A stretch of 64,000 nucleotides of DNA from JALYGJ01 sp963781705 (GCA_963781705.1 CAWAGP010000010.1:682001-746000); one strand, 5' to 3'; numbered from the stretch's first letter, positions 36,360-45,491 are shown. Translations and numbers: made by a program. Notes: generated by a model not told the origin, from the sequence alone.

Positions 36360-37186
36360 CGGATCCACTGAGCCCATCCACCTCCGCGCTGCTCGATACC
36401 TGGCGTGCGCGGGTTGCGGCCGACAAGGAGCAGGTCGAGCGCTCTCGCGAGGAGCCCGACCCGACCGACTTCTACGCTCCCACCGCGAACCGCTTTCGGA
36501 TGGATCCCCGCCGCACAGACGACGCGACCCTGGACGCATTCTGTCGCTCGCCCGGTCGAGCGAGACCTGGCTCGACGTCGGGGCTGGCGGTGGCCGCTAT
36601 GCGCTGCCGATCGCACTGCACGTGCAAGGCGTGGCGCATTGATCCGTCGCCGGCGATGCTCTCCGCGCTAACCGAGGACGCGGCGGGCAACCAGATCGAG
36701 AACGTTCGCGTGATCGAGTCGCGCTGGCCCATGCTCGATCCGCCCAGCGGAGACGTGGCACTGATGTCGCACGTCGGCTACGACATCGCCGAGATAGGTC
36801 CGTTTCTCGACCAGATCGAAGAGTGCGCAAATCGCCTGTGTGTGGCGGTGATCAGTGCGTCAGCGATGCAGATGACGGGCGCGCTCTTCTGGCGCGCCGT
36901 ACATGGCGAGGATCGCATTCGTCTGCCCGCACTGCCGAGCTCGTGACGCTGCTCTTCGCCCGCGGCCGGGTGCCTTAGATCAGCCTCGTCGACCGCGTGC
37001 CGCCAACGTTCAATTCCTTCGACGAAGCGATGGACATGCCCGCCGCCAACTCTGGGTTCGTCCGGCAGTGCCAAGGCCGAGCGCCTGGAACGAGTCGCCC
37101 GCGGCGTGCTCACTGAAAGCGATGGCCGTTTCGCCTTCGAATGGACGCCCACGCAGATGGGCATCGTCAGCTGGTCTCCGCGCTGA
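36356..37186 (+). pseudogene. Class I SAM-dependent methyltransferase, broken
   Basis: GTG 36356 overlaps the previous stop (GTGA), so it was the last gene of that operon. The first 60 residues are in frame (PLSPSTSALLDTWRARVAAD). At about 36540 a base is missing; the next frame supplies motif I, ETWLDVGAGGGRYALPIAL, then the original frame resumes near 36638 with DPSPAMLSAL. Later an in-frame TAG (within 36984-37000) and at least two shifts near 37038 and 37065 precede the end, FEWTPTQMGIVSWSPR at 37186. Four or more lesions make true decay plausible, though error cannot be excluded. Substrate unknown. Confidence 0.65.
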
Positions 37187-37199
37187 CAGCAGCTCGCCG

Positions 37200-37766
37200 A
37201 TGAGGGTCCGTCTCGCAGATCCGGATCGCGACGCCGCGCGCGCCGCCGAGATCTATCGCCCGGCAGTTGTCGGTAGCACGATCTCGTTCGAGGAAGTCGC
37301 GCCGCGCGCCGACGAGATGGCGGCGCGCATGCGCACTGTCCTGGCGCGCACGCCGTGGCTGGTCGCGGTCGCCGACGACGATCGAGTCGTCGGCTATGCC
37401 TACGCCTCAGAGCATCGGTCGCGCGCCGGCTACCGCTGGTCGGTCGACATCTCGGTCTACGTCGATCCTGCGTGGCACGGCCGCGGAATTGGTCGCTCCC
37501 TGTACGCCGAGCTACTGCCGATCCTCCGCCGCCAGCGCTTCGTGAACGCCTACGCCGGCATCGGCCTCCCAAATCCGACAAGCGTGGCCCTCCACGAGTC
37601 GATCGGCATGACGCGCGTCGGCATCTACGAGCGGGTCGGTTGGAAACTGGGCCGCTGGGTCGACGTCGCGTGGTACGGCCTTCGACTCACCGACCCAGCG
37701 CCGAACTCTCCGCCCCCCGAGCCAATCCCGCTGCCACAGCTCCTCGCCGACTCACCGCTCGAATAA
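37200..37766 (+). CDS. Phosphinothricin/methionine-sulfone-type GNAT acetyltransferase
   Basis: A 188-residue acetyl-CoA-dependent N-acetyltransferase. The N-terminus RLADPDRDAARAAEIYRPAV, SFEEVAP near residue 30, YAYASEHRSRAGYRWSVDIS near 75, the acetyl-CoA loop WHGRGIGRSLYAELL near 100 and the C-terminal GFKLG-like YERVGWKLGRWVDVAWY near 150 match the Pat/Bar/YwnH group that acetylates L-phosphinothricin or methionine sulfone/sulfoximine. Intact, unlike its neighbours on both sides. ATG 37200 lies 13 nt after the broken methyltransferase stop. Confidence 0.87.
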   Translation: MRVRLADPDRDAARAAEIYRPAVVGSTISFEEVAPRADEMAARMRTVLARTPWLVAVADDDRVVGYAYASEHRSRAGYRWSVDISVYVDPAWHGRGIGRSLYAELLPILRRQRFVNAYAGIGLPNPTSVALHESIGMTRVGIYERVGWKLGRWVDVAWYGLRLTDPAPNSPPPEPIPLPQLLADSPLE

Positions 37767-37800
37767 GCCGCCGATAAGCGCGCCTGGTCAAGATCCAGGC

Positions 37801-38502
37801 GTGGACGGGCTCCGACTTGGCGCGCTGTGCCGAGCACTTCGGATCCGCAAACGCTGGCGCCAGATCGATCTCGCGGCGAAGTCCGGAGGGTCGCGATCGG
37901 CTAGTTCGCGGCTCGAGCGCGGGCTCGTTCGTGACTTGGGCGGCGACGATCTGCTGCGCATCCGGGAAGCGCTCGGTGGTCGTCTCGACTTCGTCGTCCG
38001 GTGGCAGGGCGGCGAGCTCGATCGACTGCTGAATGCCCGGCACTCTGCTCTGCACGAGGCCGTCGCGCGCTTCTTCCGGGAGCTGCCGGAGTGGACGATC
38101 GCGCCGGAGGTCTCGTTTGCGATCCACGGCGAGCGCGGAGTCATCGACATCCTCGCGTGGCACGCTGCGTCGCGTACGCTGCTCGTGACAGAGTTCAAGA
38201 CGGACATCGTCGACATCACCGACCTGATCGGAACGCTCGACCGAAAGCGGCGACTGGCGGCGCAGATCGCGCGGGAGCGGGGCTGGTCTCCAGCGAATAT
38301 CGGCGTGTGGCTGATCGTCAGTGACAGCAGCACGAATTGACGCCGCGTCCGCAATCACGCGACGACGCTTCGGTCGGTCCTTCCGATAGACGGCAGGTCG
38401 ATCCGAGGTTGGTTGATCCGGCCCGTCGGCCGCGTCGCCTGCCTGTCTTTCTGGTCAAACGCGCCAGATGCGCGCACTAACCCAGGTCTGGCGACGATCT
38501 GA
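37801..38502 (+). pseudogene. HTH (XRE-like) protein with PD-(D/E)XK-like C-terminal domain, interrupted by TGA
   Basis: GTG 37801. Residues 1-60 form an XRE-like helix-turn-helix (LGALCRALRIRKRWRQIDLA...SSRLERG). After a linker the C-terminal domain shows a nuclease-like core: GERGVIDILAWH near 113, then LLVTEFKT near 127, giving the D-x(n)-E-x-K pattern. TGA 38338-38340 follows SDSSTN, but the same frame continues for 53 codons (RRVRNHATTLRSVLP ... GRVACLSFWSNAPD) to TGA 38500-38502, and this extension looks like the natural end of the protein; CGA to TGA would explain it. It shares architecture with the intact protein at 56910-57563. Function unknown. Confidence 0.65.
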
Positions 38503-38649
38503 CGCGACGTGCCCGGCAAGCGGCCGCTGAGCGTGGCTCTCTCCTGTCAGCCGCCTCGCCACCGCCCCCAAGGAGCGCAGAACGCAGTTAGTGCGCACCC
38601 GTGAGGCATAGGACTTCCTGACGCGAGGGCTGAGCCGGAGCGGCAGGCA

Positions 38650-39404
38650 TCAGGGCAGGGGAGTGCTGACTCCGCGCTCCGGAGCGATCACGTCGATCGG
38701 GGCACTCAGGTGGCGCAGTTCGGCGCGCAGTTGGTCGGGCGTGCCGGCCAGGATCGGGAACGTGCCGTAATGGATGGGCACGACCGCGACGACACCCAGG
38801 AAGGCGGCCGCGCGCGCGGCGGCCGCCGGGTCCATCGTGAAGTGACCGCCGATCGGCAGGAAGGCGATCGTGGGCCCGTACATCTCGCCGATCAGCTCCA
38901 TGTCGCGGAAGAGCGCGGTGTCACCCGCGAAATAGAGACGCCTGCCGTCCTCGAGCTCGACCACGAAACCGATCGGCTCGCCTAGGTAGAGCGGCCCTTC
39001 GCCAGCCGCCGACCAATCGCCCGCCGAGTGATCGGCATGGACCATGGTCACGCTCAGCCCGCGCACCTCCACTGTGCCGCCCTTGTTCATGCCGATGATC
39101 TCGACCCCGGCGTCGCCGAGCTGTGTCTCCAGCCACAGCGACAGCTCGTGAATGCACGGCCAGGCCGGCTTCGTCCGCCTGGCGATGTCCAGCGCGTCGG
39201 CCTTCGCAACCTCACGCGGCGCGGCGCCGATGTGGTCGAAGTGCCCGTGCGAAACCAGCATCACGTCGCACGCGTCGACATCGGCCGCGGCCGCGGTGAC
39301 TGGGATTGCCGAACCACGGGTCGAAGATGACTGCTTGCCGCCGGGCGTCCGCAACTCGACGCAGGAGTGGCCGTACCAGGTGAACCTGGTGGTCGCTCGG
39401 TCAT
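38650..39404 (-). pseudogene. UPF0173-type metallo-beta-lactamase-fold hydrolase, N-terminal frameshifts
   Basis: ATG 39404 has a strong AAGGAGG site. The expected N-terminus (RFTWYGHSCVELRTPGGKQ and VIFDPWFGNP) is spread over three frames between 39404 and 39300, needing about three single-base corrections. From about 39285 the frame is clean: metal-binding VSHGHFDHIG, MVHADHSAG, YFAGDTALF and PIHYGTFP are all present. The group includes YtkL/UlaG-like metal-dependent hydrolases of unknown substrate. Length about 250 if corrected, close to the family's 225-240. Confidence 0.78.
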
Positions 39405-39652
39405 GGTCGCCTCCTTGAGCTTCTGTGCGTGTCCGGTTACGGCCCGGTGCATTCCGAGTTCAGGATCGGATTCTCGGCTCAGCGTCGACCTTGGCGCGTC
39501 GAAATCGTCTGAGCGACACGTCGGGTCGCACCTAGCATCAGCGCAGTTCGTCGGGCAACGGTTCGCCGGCGTCATAGGCGCTCCCGACACCTCGGTCCCC
39601 GATGCGATTCGCTGGACCTCCTCCCCCACTCCTCTGCCCCCGCCTCCCCACT

Positions 39653-39696
39653 CCCCCCCCCCCCCCCCCCCCCCCCTCCTCGCCTCCCCCCCCCCC
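39653..39696 (+). repeat. Long poly-C tracts (24 C and 11 C)
   Basis: A run of 24 C (39653-39676) is followed by TCCTCGCCT, then 11 C (39686-39696), one T and six C. The tracts lie in the 5' region of a membrane-protein remnant. Such runs are hypermutable in vivo and also a frequent place for assembly error. Confidence 0.9.
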
Positions 39697-39706
39697 TCCC
39701 CCCTAG

Positions 39707-39892
39707 GAGGGGTCGTACTGGACGCTGCCGCTCGTCTTCTTCGTCCTCGGGGCGGTCTGCGTCATCGCCGCCTTGTCCGTCACGATCGTGCCCGAGCAGC
39801 GCGCCCACCAGCTCGTGTTGGAGCGCGCACGGTGGCCGGCCGGCGGCGACACGGCAACGGCCGCGTCAGGCACCCATTCCGGCGCACCCTGA
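39707..39892 (+). pseudogene. Membrane-protein remnant upstream of the SPFH gene
   Basis: The frame opens at TAG 39704-39706 and contains one good membrane helix (YWTLPLVFFVLGAVCVIAAL) followed by SVTIVPEQRAHQLVLE, ending at TGA 39890-39892. AGGAGG at 39705-39710 is a likely ribosome site, but no ATG, GTG or TTG follows at the right distance, so the 5' end is damaged or misassembled by the poly-C region. It overlaps the start of the SPFH gene. Confidence 0.4.
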
Positions 39893-40690
39893 TCGCCTTC
39901 GGCTGGTCTTCTTTGCCCTGTGGGTCTTCTTCCTGGGCGTCGTGATCGTTCCCGCCGGCTACGTCGGAGTCGTCCGCTTCCTGGGCCAGGTCCAGCCCAA
40001 CGTCCTGTATCCCGGCGCGAGCTGGGTCATGCCGTTCGCCAACGAGGTCGAGGAGGTCGACACGCGCGTCCAGCCGCACAACTTCCAGCAGCTGACCGCG
40101 GCGACTGCCGAGAACCTGCAGGTCACCGTCACCGGGACGATGAACTATCACCTCGACCCGGCGTTTGCGGGCACGCTCATCCAGAACGTCGGCAGCGATT
40201 TCGCGAGCAAGATCATCGATCCTGCGTTCAGCGACTACATCAAGCAGGTCGTGCCGGCCTATTCGGCCGACAGCAGCGCGACGTTCATCCTCAACAAGCG
40301 CGATGAGATCCGTCAGCTGACCAAGCAGCAGCTCGGCGACAACCTTGCCCGCTACCACATCATCGTCGACGACATCTACATCGTCGACATCGGCTATCCG
40401 CAGGCCTACAACGACTCGATCACGTCCAAGCAGGTCGAGCAGCAGAACGTCCAACGCGAACAGCAGATCCTCGAGCAGAAGCGCATCCAGGCACAGCAGA
40501 TCGTGGTGACCGCCCAGGGCCAGGCAGACGCCAACCGGGCAACGGCCGCCGGTCAAGCGGACGCCAACCAGTCGATCACGTCCTCGCTGACCGACGAGCT
40601 GATCCGCTGGCAGGCAATCCAGAAGCTCAACCCGAACGTCCAGATCATGCTGCTGCCGGAGGGCAACCAGTGCATGTTCCCGCTGCCGTC
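39832..40690 (+). pseudogene. SPFH/prohibitin-domain protein, frameshifted
   Basis: Likely start GTG 39832. The basic N-terminus (RRRHGNGRVRHPFRRTLIAF) and the membrane helix (LVFFALWVFFLGVVIVPAGY) are in different frames; restoring one C near 39903 joins them. The SPFH domain follows in frame: GYVGVVRFLGQVQP, YPGASWVMPF, TVTGTMNYHLDPAFAG. Then comes a coiled coil rich in Gln (EQQNVQREQQILEQKRIQA) ending with IQKLNPNVQIMLLPEGN. The stop is not visible; the frame runs into the next gene, so a further lesion near 40690 is likely. Stomatin-like proteins scaffold membrane protease or channel complexes. Confidence 0.7.
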
Positions 40691-40737
40691 CCCGCCCGAG
40701 CGCCGCGCCGACGCCGTGCGGTGCACTGCTCCAGCGC

Positions 40738-41354
40738 GTGGTCGGGCCGATCGCGACCAACCTGTACGTGCTCGCCGACGAATCCAGCCGGGAGGCGATC
40801 GCGATCGACACCGCCACGCCGTGCGTCGAGTGGCTGACGGCGACGCTCGCCGAGCGCGGTTGGACGCTCAAGCTGATCGTCAGCACCCATCGCCACTGGG
40901 ATCACATCGGCGACAACGCGGCGGTCATGGACGCGACCGGCGCGCGCTTGCCGCCCATATCGCCGATCGCCACGGCCTCGTGCAACCCGTCGGCGCGATA
41001 GCGCCCTTTCCCATCCCGCCCAGCGTGCCCGCGGTCGACCTCGCCGAGGGCTCGCGCATCCATTTCGGCGAGATCGACCTGGAGGTGCTTCACACGCCCG
41101 GGCACACCGAAGGCTCGGTTTGCCTGCGCGCACGCGGCGAGCCTGCTGTTCACCGGCGACACCCTCTTCGCCGGCAGCTGGGGGCGGACCGACCTGACCG
41201 GTGGCTCGGAGGCGCAGATGGTCGAGTCGCTCACCCGGCTTGGCGGTCTTGCCGACGACCTGCGCGTCCTGCCCGGCCACGGCCCCAGTCGACCATCGGC
41301 GCCGAGAAGGCGTGGCTTGAGCAGGTGGCGCGCACACGGGCGCTGCCCTACTAG
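40738..41354 (+). pseudogene. MBL-fold hydrolase (glyoxalase II-like), broken
   Basis: Pieces in three frames assemble a glyoxalase-II-like enzyme: VVGPIATNLYVLADESS, then STHRHWDHIGDN (the HxHxDH zinc motif with R/W between), a break near 40950, then GSRIHFGEIDLEVLHTPGHT and EGSVCLRA, a break near 41135, LLFTGDTLFAGSWGRTDL (metal-binding Asp), a break near 41287, and GAEKAWLEQVARTR to TAG 41352-41354. Three single-base changes would restore it. The exact start is unclear; GTG 40738 is the first in-frame start. Its stop shares CTAG with the rsgA stop. Confidence 0.72.
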
Positions 41355-42424
41355 GCGTCGGGGCCGTACTTGATGCGCATGTGGTTGCGCACCGACTTCT
41401 GCAGGATCTTCCAGCGCCGCCGCTCGCTGGCGCGCAGCCCGGCGTCCTGCTTGCGCGCCTGGGCCGTGGCCTCGCGAACCAGCTTGCGCTGGCTTTCGAG
41501 GCGCGAACGCAGCAGCCGGCCGTCGCTGATGGCGGCCTCTACGGCGCAGGCAGGTTCGCCGTCGTGGACGCAGTCGCTGAAGCGGCACTCGGCGGCGAAC
41601 GCCTCGATATCGGCGAAGGCCTCGGTCAGGCCCTCGTCGGCCTCCCACATGCCGACCGAGCGCATGCCGGGACTATCAATCAGCAGGGCGCCCGAGTCGG
41701 TCAGCACGAGCTCGCGGACGGTCGTCGTGTGCCGGCCGCGCTGGTCAGCGTCGCGCACGGCGCCGGTGTCCTGGCGCTGCCAGCCGAGCAGCGCATTGAC
41801 GAGCGTCGACTTGCCGACGCCGGACGATCCGATCAGGGCAATGGTCTTGCCGGGCTCGAGCAACGGCGTCAGCGACTCGATGCCGAGTCCGGTTCGGGCG
41901 CTGATCGCGCGGATGGGGATGCCCGGCGCGACCGAGGTGACGTCGGCCAGCCGGGCGCCGATGTCATCGCACACGTCGGCCTTGTTGAGGACGATGATCG
42001 GCGCAGCGCCGCTCGACCAGGCGAGCGTCGCGTAGCGCTCGATGCGCCGCAGGTTGAAGTCGTAGTCGAGGCCGCTGACGAGCAGCACTATGTCCACGTT
42101 GGCCGCCACGACCTGGGCCAGGCCGTCGTCTCCGGCCGACGCGCGCAGGAACTGGCTGTGCCGCGGCAGCACGGCGTGTACGACCGCCGACTCACCGTCG
42201 GCCGGGGTTAGCGCGACCCAATCACCCACGGCCGGGAAGTCGGCTGCGCCACGCGCAGCGTGGCGCAGCCGACCCGAGACGACCGCGACTCGCTCTCCCG
42301 TCCGGGTCGCCACGACATAGCTGCCGCGATGCTCGACGAGCACCCGCCCCGGCTGACTGCCGTCGGGCGAGTGCTCGGCGAACTGGCCTGCGACGCGATC
42401 GTCCCAGCCGTACTGCTCAAGCAC
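41351..42424 (-). CDS. rsgA: Ribosome biogenesis GTPase RsgA
   Basis: A 357-residue circularly permuted GTPase that checks 30S subunit maturation. Start GTG 42424 is 2 nt after the preceding stop with GAGGT upstream; the frame is open further upstream but would overlap that gene. OB-fold about residues 25-95 (GRVLVEHRGSYVVATRTGER), then G4 VLNKADVCDD, P-loop GSSGVGKSTLVNALLG, switch region with RGRHTTT, and G3 LLIDSPGMRS, followed by the zinc site CRFSDCVHDGEPACAV. All motifs are intact. Finding it as the last gene of an ABC-exporter operon is unusual and may connect ribosome status with drug response. Confidence 0.95.
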   Translation of the reverse strand: MLEQYGWDDRVAGQFAEHSPDGSQPGRVLVEHRGSYVVATRTGERVAVVSGRLRHAARGAADFPAVGDWVALTPADGESAVVHAVLPRHSQFLRASAGDDGLAQVVAANVDIVLLVSGLDYDFNLRRIERYATLAWSSGAAPIIVLNKADVCDDIGARLADVTSVAPGIPIRAISARTGLGIESLTPLLEPGKTIALIGSSGVGKSTLVNALLGWQRQDTGAVRDADQRGRHTTTVRELVLTDSGALLIDSPGMRSVGMWEADEGLTEAFADIEAFAAECRFSDCVHDGEPACAVEAAISDGRLLRSRLESQRKLVREATAQARKQDAGLRASERRRWKILQKSVRNHMRIKYGPDA

Positions 42425-42426
42425 GG

Positions 42427-43446
42427 TCAGACCTCGAACGGCTTGCGCCAGGCCGTCGAGCGCTCGGCGACGGTGAAGCCGATCTTCTCGTAAAGGCCCA
42501 GCGCGCCCGTTGGGTTGTCCGCGTCCACGCCCAGGATGCCCTGCTCCACGCCACGCTCGCGCAGGAGCACGAGCGAACGCGCGATGAGCGCGCGAGCGAG
42601 GCCGCGCTTGCGCCACGGCCGGCGGGTGAAGACGCTGTGCAGCCAGCCCCGGTTGACGCCCAGGGCGGAGTTCTCCTCCGGGTCGATCGCGTTGATCACG
42701 CCGGCCGCGACCTCATCACCGTCGTACGCCACGACCCACAGGCTGGGGTCGAAGGTGGGTCGTGTTATCCAGCGCTGGAGCTGTTCGTCGGATGCGTCGA
42801 AACCGCCCCAGTGATCCAGGAACGCCTCCGTGTCGGCGTCCCACACCGGACGCACGGTCTCGAGCGCGACCGGCCGGACCTCCAGCCCATCGGGGAGAGG
42901 CACGTCGGGGATGGGCTCTGACAGCGGACGGGTCATATCGAAGAACCAGCGCACCGCCTCGTAACCATGGTTCTGCAGGACCGCCATGCGTGCTTGCTGC
43001 CGATCGTTGGCCCAGCTGCCGAAGACCGTTGGCAGGCCGCTGGCGTGCTGCCGGGCCTGCTCACGGGCACGCCGCTCGCCGTCCTCGAGCAGCGCACTGC
43101 CGATTCCGTGATGACGCCACTCGGGCAGCACCGCGGCACCCAGGCGGTACTCGCGCAGGCCGTCCCGGGTGTCGACCCAGTTCTTGTCCGAGTAGGCCAC
43201 AGTCCGTCCGTCGATCTCGGCGATCATGATGTCGCGCCGCGGGTCGAAAGCATCGTTCGGGTGGCGCACGAAGGCCAGGAAGTCGTCGACCGTGTCGTGA
43301 TGGGGCACGCCATCGGCGGCCATGTCGGCGTTGGCAATGTCGACGCCCGCCGGGACGTCGGATTCGTCGGTGAATGGTCGCAGGCGGAAGCCGGCCGGCA
43401 GCGGCCGACCGGCTGCCGTGGTCGTCGGCGTCTTCAAATCGGTCAT
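42427..43446 (-). CDS. Tandem-GNAT acetyltransferase (mycothiol-synthase-like layout)
   Basis: A 339-residue protein with two GNAT domains. First: ADMAADGVPHHDTVDDF and the acetyl-CoA loop VLPEWRHHGIGSALLEDGE near residue 110. Second: LEVRPVALETVRPVWDAD and VFTRRPWRKRGLARALIARS near 275, followed by VDADNPTGALGLYEKIGF. Both CoA loops look functional. The layout resembles MshD and other tandem GNATs that modify small molecules or antibiotics. The ATG sits directly against the ABC permease stop, and rsgA follows after 2 nt, so it is translationally coupled within the operon. Confidence 0.82.
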   Translation of the reverse strand: MTDLKTPTTTAAGRPLPAGFRLRPFTDESDVPAGVDIANADMAADGVPHHDTVDDFLAFVRHPNDAFDPRRDIMIAEIDGRTVAYSDKNWVDTRDGLREYRLGAAVLPEWRHHGIGSALLEDGERRAREQARQHASGLPTVFGSWANDRQQARMAVLQNHGYEAVRWFFDMTRPLSEPIPDVPLPDGLEVRPVALETVRPVWDADTEAFLDHWGGFDASDEQLQRWITRPTFDPSLWVVAYDGDEVAAGVINAIDPEENSALGVNRGWLHSVFTRRPWRKRGLARALIARSLVLLRERGVEQGILGVDADNPTGALGLYEKIGFTVAERSTAWRKPFEV

Positions 43447-44247
43447 CTAGCCAACCCTCTTCAGCTTGCCGGTGCGCTTGGCGTATCGCTCGGCCCAGCC
43501 GAACACGTACACGCCGAGCGGAATGAACACGACGGCCATCACCGCCAGTGGCAGCAGGTGGCCGGCCATGGACGTGACCGGCGCGCCTTCGATCAGCGCC
43601 TGGCGAACGCCATCAAGGATGTAGGTTGCCGGCGAGAACGCCGCCAGCGCCTGCATCCAGGCGGGCAGGATCGCGACGCTGTAGTAGACGCCGCTGATCA
43701 GCAGCAGCAGCGACTGCAACACGAAGACCATCTGGTCGCCGCGCTCGACCCACAGCAGCGGCAGCGCGGCGGCCATCATGCCGATGCCGATGATCGACAG
43801 TGAGCCGACGAGCATCAGCGCCGCGGCGGTCATGAAGTCCGCGTGGGACAGGTCGATGCCGAAGAACAGCACCAGCGCGGTCAACACGACACAGGTATGG
43901 ATGAACCCCCACAGGATGGCGAAGAAGGTCGCGCCGAGCAGCTGCGACACGCGCCGCACGGGCGCCATCATGGTGTATTCGAGCGTGCCCTCCCAGCGCT
44001 CCCAGCTGATCTGTTCGGCGACCACCGAGAAGACCACCGACAGGTAGTTCCAGAAGGTCGCACCGATCATCAGCGACAGGATCAGACGGGCACTGCCCTG
44101 GTCGCGACCGATGAGGGTGACCGACAGCGCCCCGGCGACCGAGTAGACCATGAAGGCCACTTCCCAGCCCCAGTAACGCTTGGTCAGGTTGAAGTTGCGC
44201 TCGACGAAGGCGTAGCTCGCTCGCATCTCGCGTGCCAGAACGGCCAT
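43447..44247 (-). CDS. ABC-2 type exporter permease
   Basis: A 266-residue integral membrane protein with six hydrophobic segments in the ABC-2 pattern. The amphipathic N-terminus (REMRASYAFVERNFNLTKRY) precedes the first helix; the consensus ABC-2 region near residue 85 reads SWERWEGTLEYTMMAPVRR and is the site that contacts the ATPase. Probable ribosome site GGAG 9 nt upstream of ATG 44247. Partner of the ATPase at 44497-45396; only one permease gene is present, so the exporter would be a homodimer of this subunit. Substrate unknown: drug, lipid or polysaccharide. Confidence 0.88.
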   Translation of the reverse strand: MAVLAREMRASYAFVERNFNLTKRYWGWEVAFMVYSVAGALSVTLIGRDQGSARLILSLMIGATFWNYLSVVFSVVAEQISWERWEGTLEYTMMAPVRRVSQLLGATFFAILWGFIHTCVVLTALVLFFGIDLSHADFMTAAALMLVGSLSIIGIGMMAAALPLLWVERGDQMVFVLQSLLLLISGVYYSVAILPAWMQALAAFSPATYILDGVRQALIEGAPVTSMAGHLLPLAVMAVVFIPLGVYVFGWAERYAKRTGKLKRVG

Positions 44248-44277
44248 GGTTCAGGTCTCCGGTGGTGGTGGTGGGGT

Positions 44278-44307
44278 GGGCCCGTCGCGCCTAGGCGAGA
44301 CGGGCCC
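44278..44307 (-). terminator. Intercistronic hairpin inside the ABC operon
   Basis: Arms GGGCCCGTC (44278-44286) and GACGGGCCC (44299-44307) enclose a smaller GCC/GGC hairpin that holds the stop codon of the 64-aa gene. No T-tract on the minus strand, so more likely an mRNA processing or stabilising element than a full terminator. Confidence 0.5.
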
Positions 44308-44485
44308 TTTGACGGGCGGGATCGGCGGCCAGTCGCCGGCCGATCCGGATCATCGAGTGACCGATGGCGCGGCGGAAGCTGCGCGGCGAGCGGACGACGT
44401 CCGCCAACTGCTGAGCGTGCAGCGAGTCACGCAGCTCGGACTGCCGATATCGGTCGATCTCCTGGTGGTAGTAGTTGGTCAACAT
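44291..44485 (-). CDS. 64-residue protein between ABC subunits
   Basis: A small basic protein starting at ATG 44485 with a good GAGGTAAC ribosome site, located 11 nt after the ATPase stop and before the permease. It begins MLTNYYHQEIDRYRQSELRD and is helical and Arg-rich, with no membrane segment. No family recognised. Its position within the operon and its clean ribosome site make it a real gene; it might be a small regulatory subunit of the exporter. Confidence 0.62.
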   Translation of the reverse strand: MLTNYYHQEIDRYRQSELRDSLHAQQLADVVRSPRSFRRAIGHSMIRIGRRLAADPARQRARLA

Positions 44486-44496
44486 TTCGGGTTACC

Positions 44497-45396
44497 TCAT
44501 TCGTCTTCCTGGTCCTCCTCGACGTCGTCGTCGAGAGAGCGACCCGTGTGGGCCATGAATACGTCGTGCAGCGTGGCTGGCCGATTTCCGTCCCCTGCCT
44601 GTACACCGGCCGCCAATTCGGCGACCGTGCCCTCCGCAACGAGGCGGCCGTCGTTCAGCAGTCCGATTCGCGAACACAGTCGTTGCGCCTCTTCGAGGTC
44701 ATGCGTCGTGAGCACGATCGTCGAGTCGTGCATGTCGCGGATCTCCTCGATGAACGACTGCACCTCCAGCTTCGAGCGCGGGTCGAGGCCGGTGGTCGGC
44801 TCGTCGAGCAGCAGCAAGACCGGGCTGGTCAGGAAGGCGCGCGCGATGGCGACCTTCTGCTGCATCCCCCGACTCATTTGCTCGAGCGGCCGGCCCAGGC
44901 GCGACTGGGCGATGCCCAGGCGGCCCATGATGCGCACGATCTCGCGCCGCGCGTGGCCGGCGTCTACGCCGTACAGCCGCGCGGCGTAGATCAGGTTCTC
45001 GGTCGGCGACAGCTTCTTGAAGAACGCTGCGTCGACGCTGACCCGGTTGATCAAGCGCTTGACCGCCATCTCGTCCCGGATGATGTCGTGGCCGAAGACC
45101 TCGACCTTGCCTTCCTCGACCGTCAGCAGCGTGCTGACCAGGCGGATGAAGGTCGACTTGCCGCTGCCATTGGCGCCGAGCAGGCCGTAGATTTCGCCCC
45201 GCTCGATGAGTAGCGATACGTCGTTGACGGCAACGACGCTCTTGCGCTTGCGCCGGCTGCCCACCATGAAGCGCTTGGTCAGATGCTCGATGCGCAGCGC
45301 GGGCACGCTGTGCGGACGCTGTAGGCGGTCTTCGCGCATCACCACTCGCTCGGGCGGTGACTCGACTGTGTTAGGTGGTGCCAGGGTGATGGCCAT
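44497..45396 (-). CDS. ABC exporter ATP-binding protein
   Basis: About 299 residues from ATG 45396 (GGAG about 9 nt upstream). Walker A GLLGANGSGKSTF near residue 80, Q-loop region with a VSVDAAFFKKLSPTENL stretch (the Gln is replaced by Asp/Ala), signature MSRGMQQK near 175, Walker B VLLLLDEPTTGLDP near 195 and H-loop LTTHD near 230 are present. The DrrA-like C-terminal extension is short and acidic (SLDDDVEEDQEDE). First structural gene of the operon with the permease, a tandem GNAT and rsgA. The missing Q-loop Gln is worth checking against homologues. Confidence 0.9.
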   Translation of the reverse strand: MAITLAPPNTVESPPERVVMREDRLQRPHSVPALRIEHLTKRFMVGSRRKRKSVVAVNDVSLLIERGEIYGLLGANGSGKSTFIRLVSTLLTVEEGKVEVFGHDIIRDEMAVKRLINRVSVDAAFFKKLSPTENLIYAARLYGVDAGHARREIVRIMGRLGIAQSRLGRPLEQMSRGMQQKVAIARAFLTSPVLLLLDEPTTGLDPRSKLEVQSFIEEIRDMHDSTIVLTTHDLEEAQRLCSRIGLLNDGRLVAEGTVAELAAGVQAGDGNRPATLHDVFMAHTGRSLDDDVEEDQEDE

Positions 45397-45491
45397 GGCG
45401 TGTGCTCCTGACTGCTCGACTGACAACGACACGGGCCCGATTGCGTCCGGCGGGAGGTCGGCCTGGTCGATGCCTGACGGCGCAGGGCATC

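Noticed and set aside
39942..41354. 470-codon frame that appears to fuse an SPFH protein with an MBL hydrolase
   Set aside because: The middle third (about 40690-40950) is out of frame for the MBL enzyme and has no sensible sequence; it is a frameshift by-product, not a fusion.
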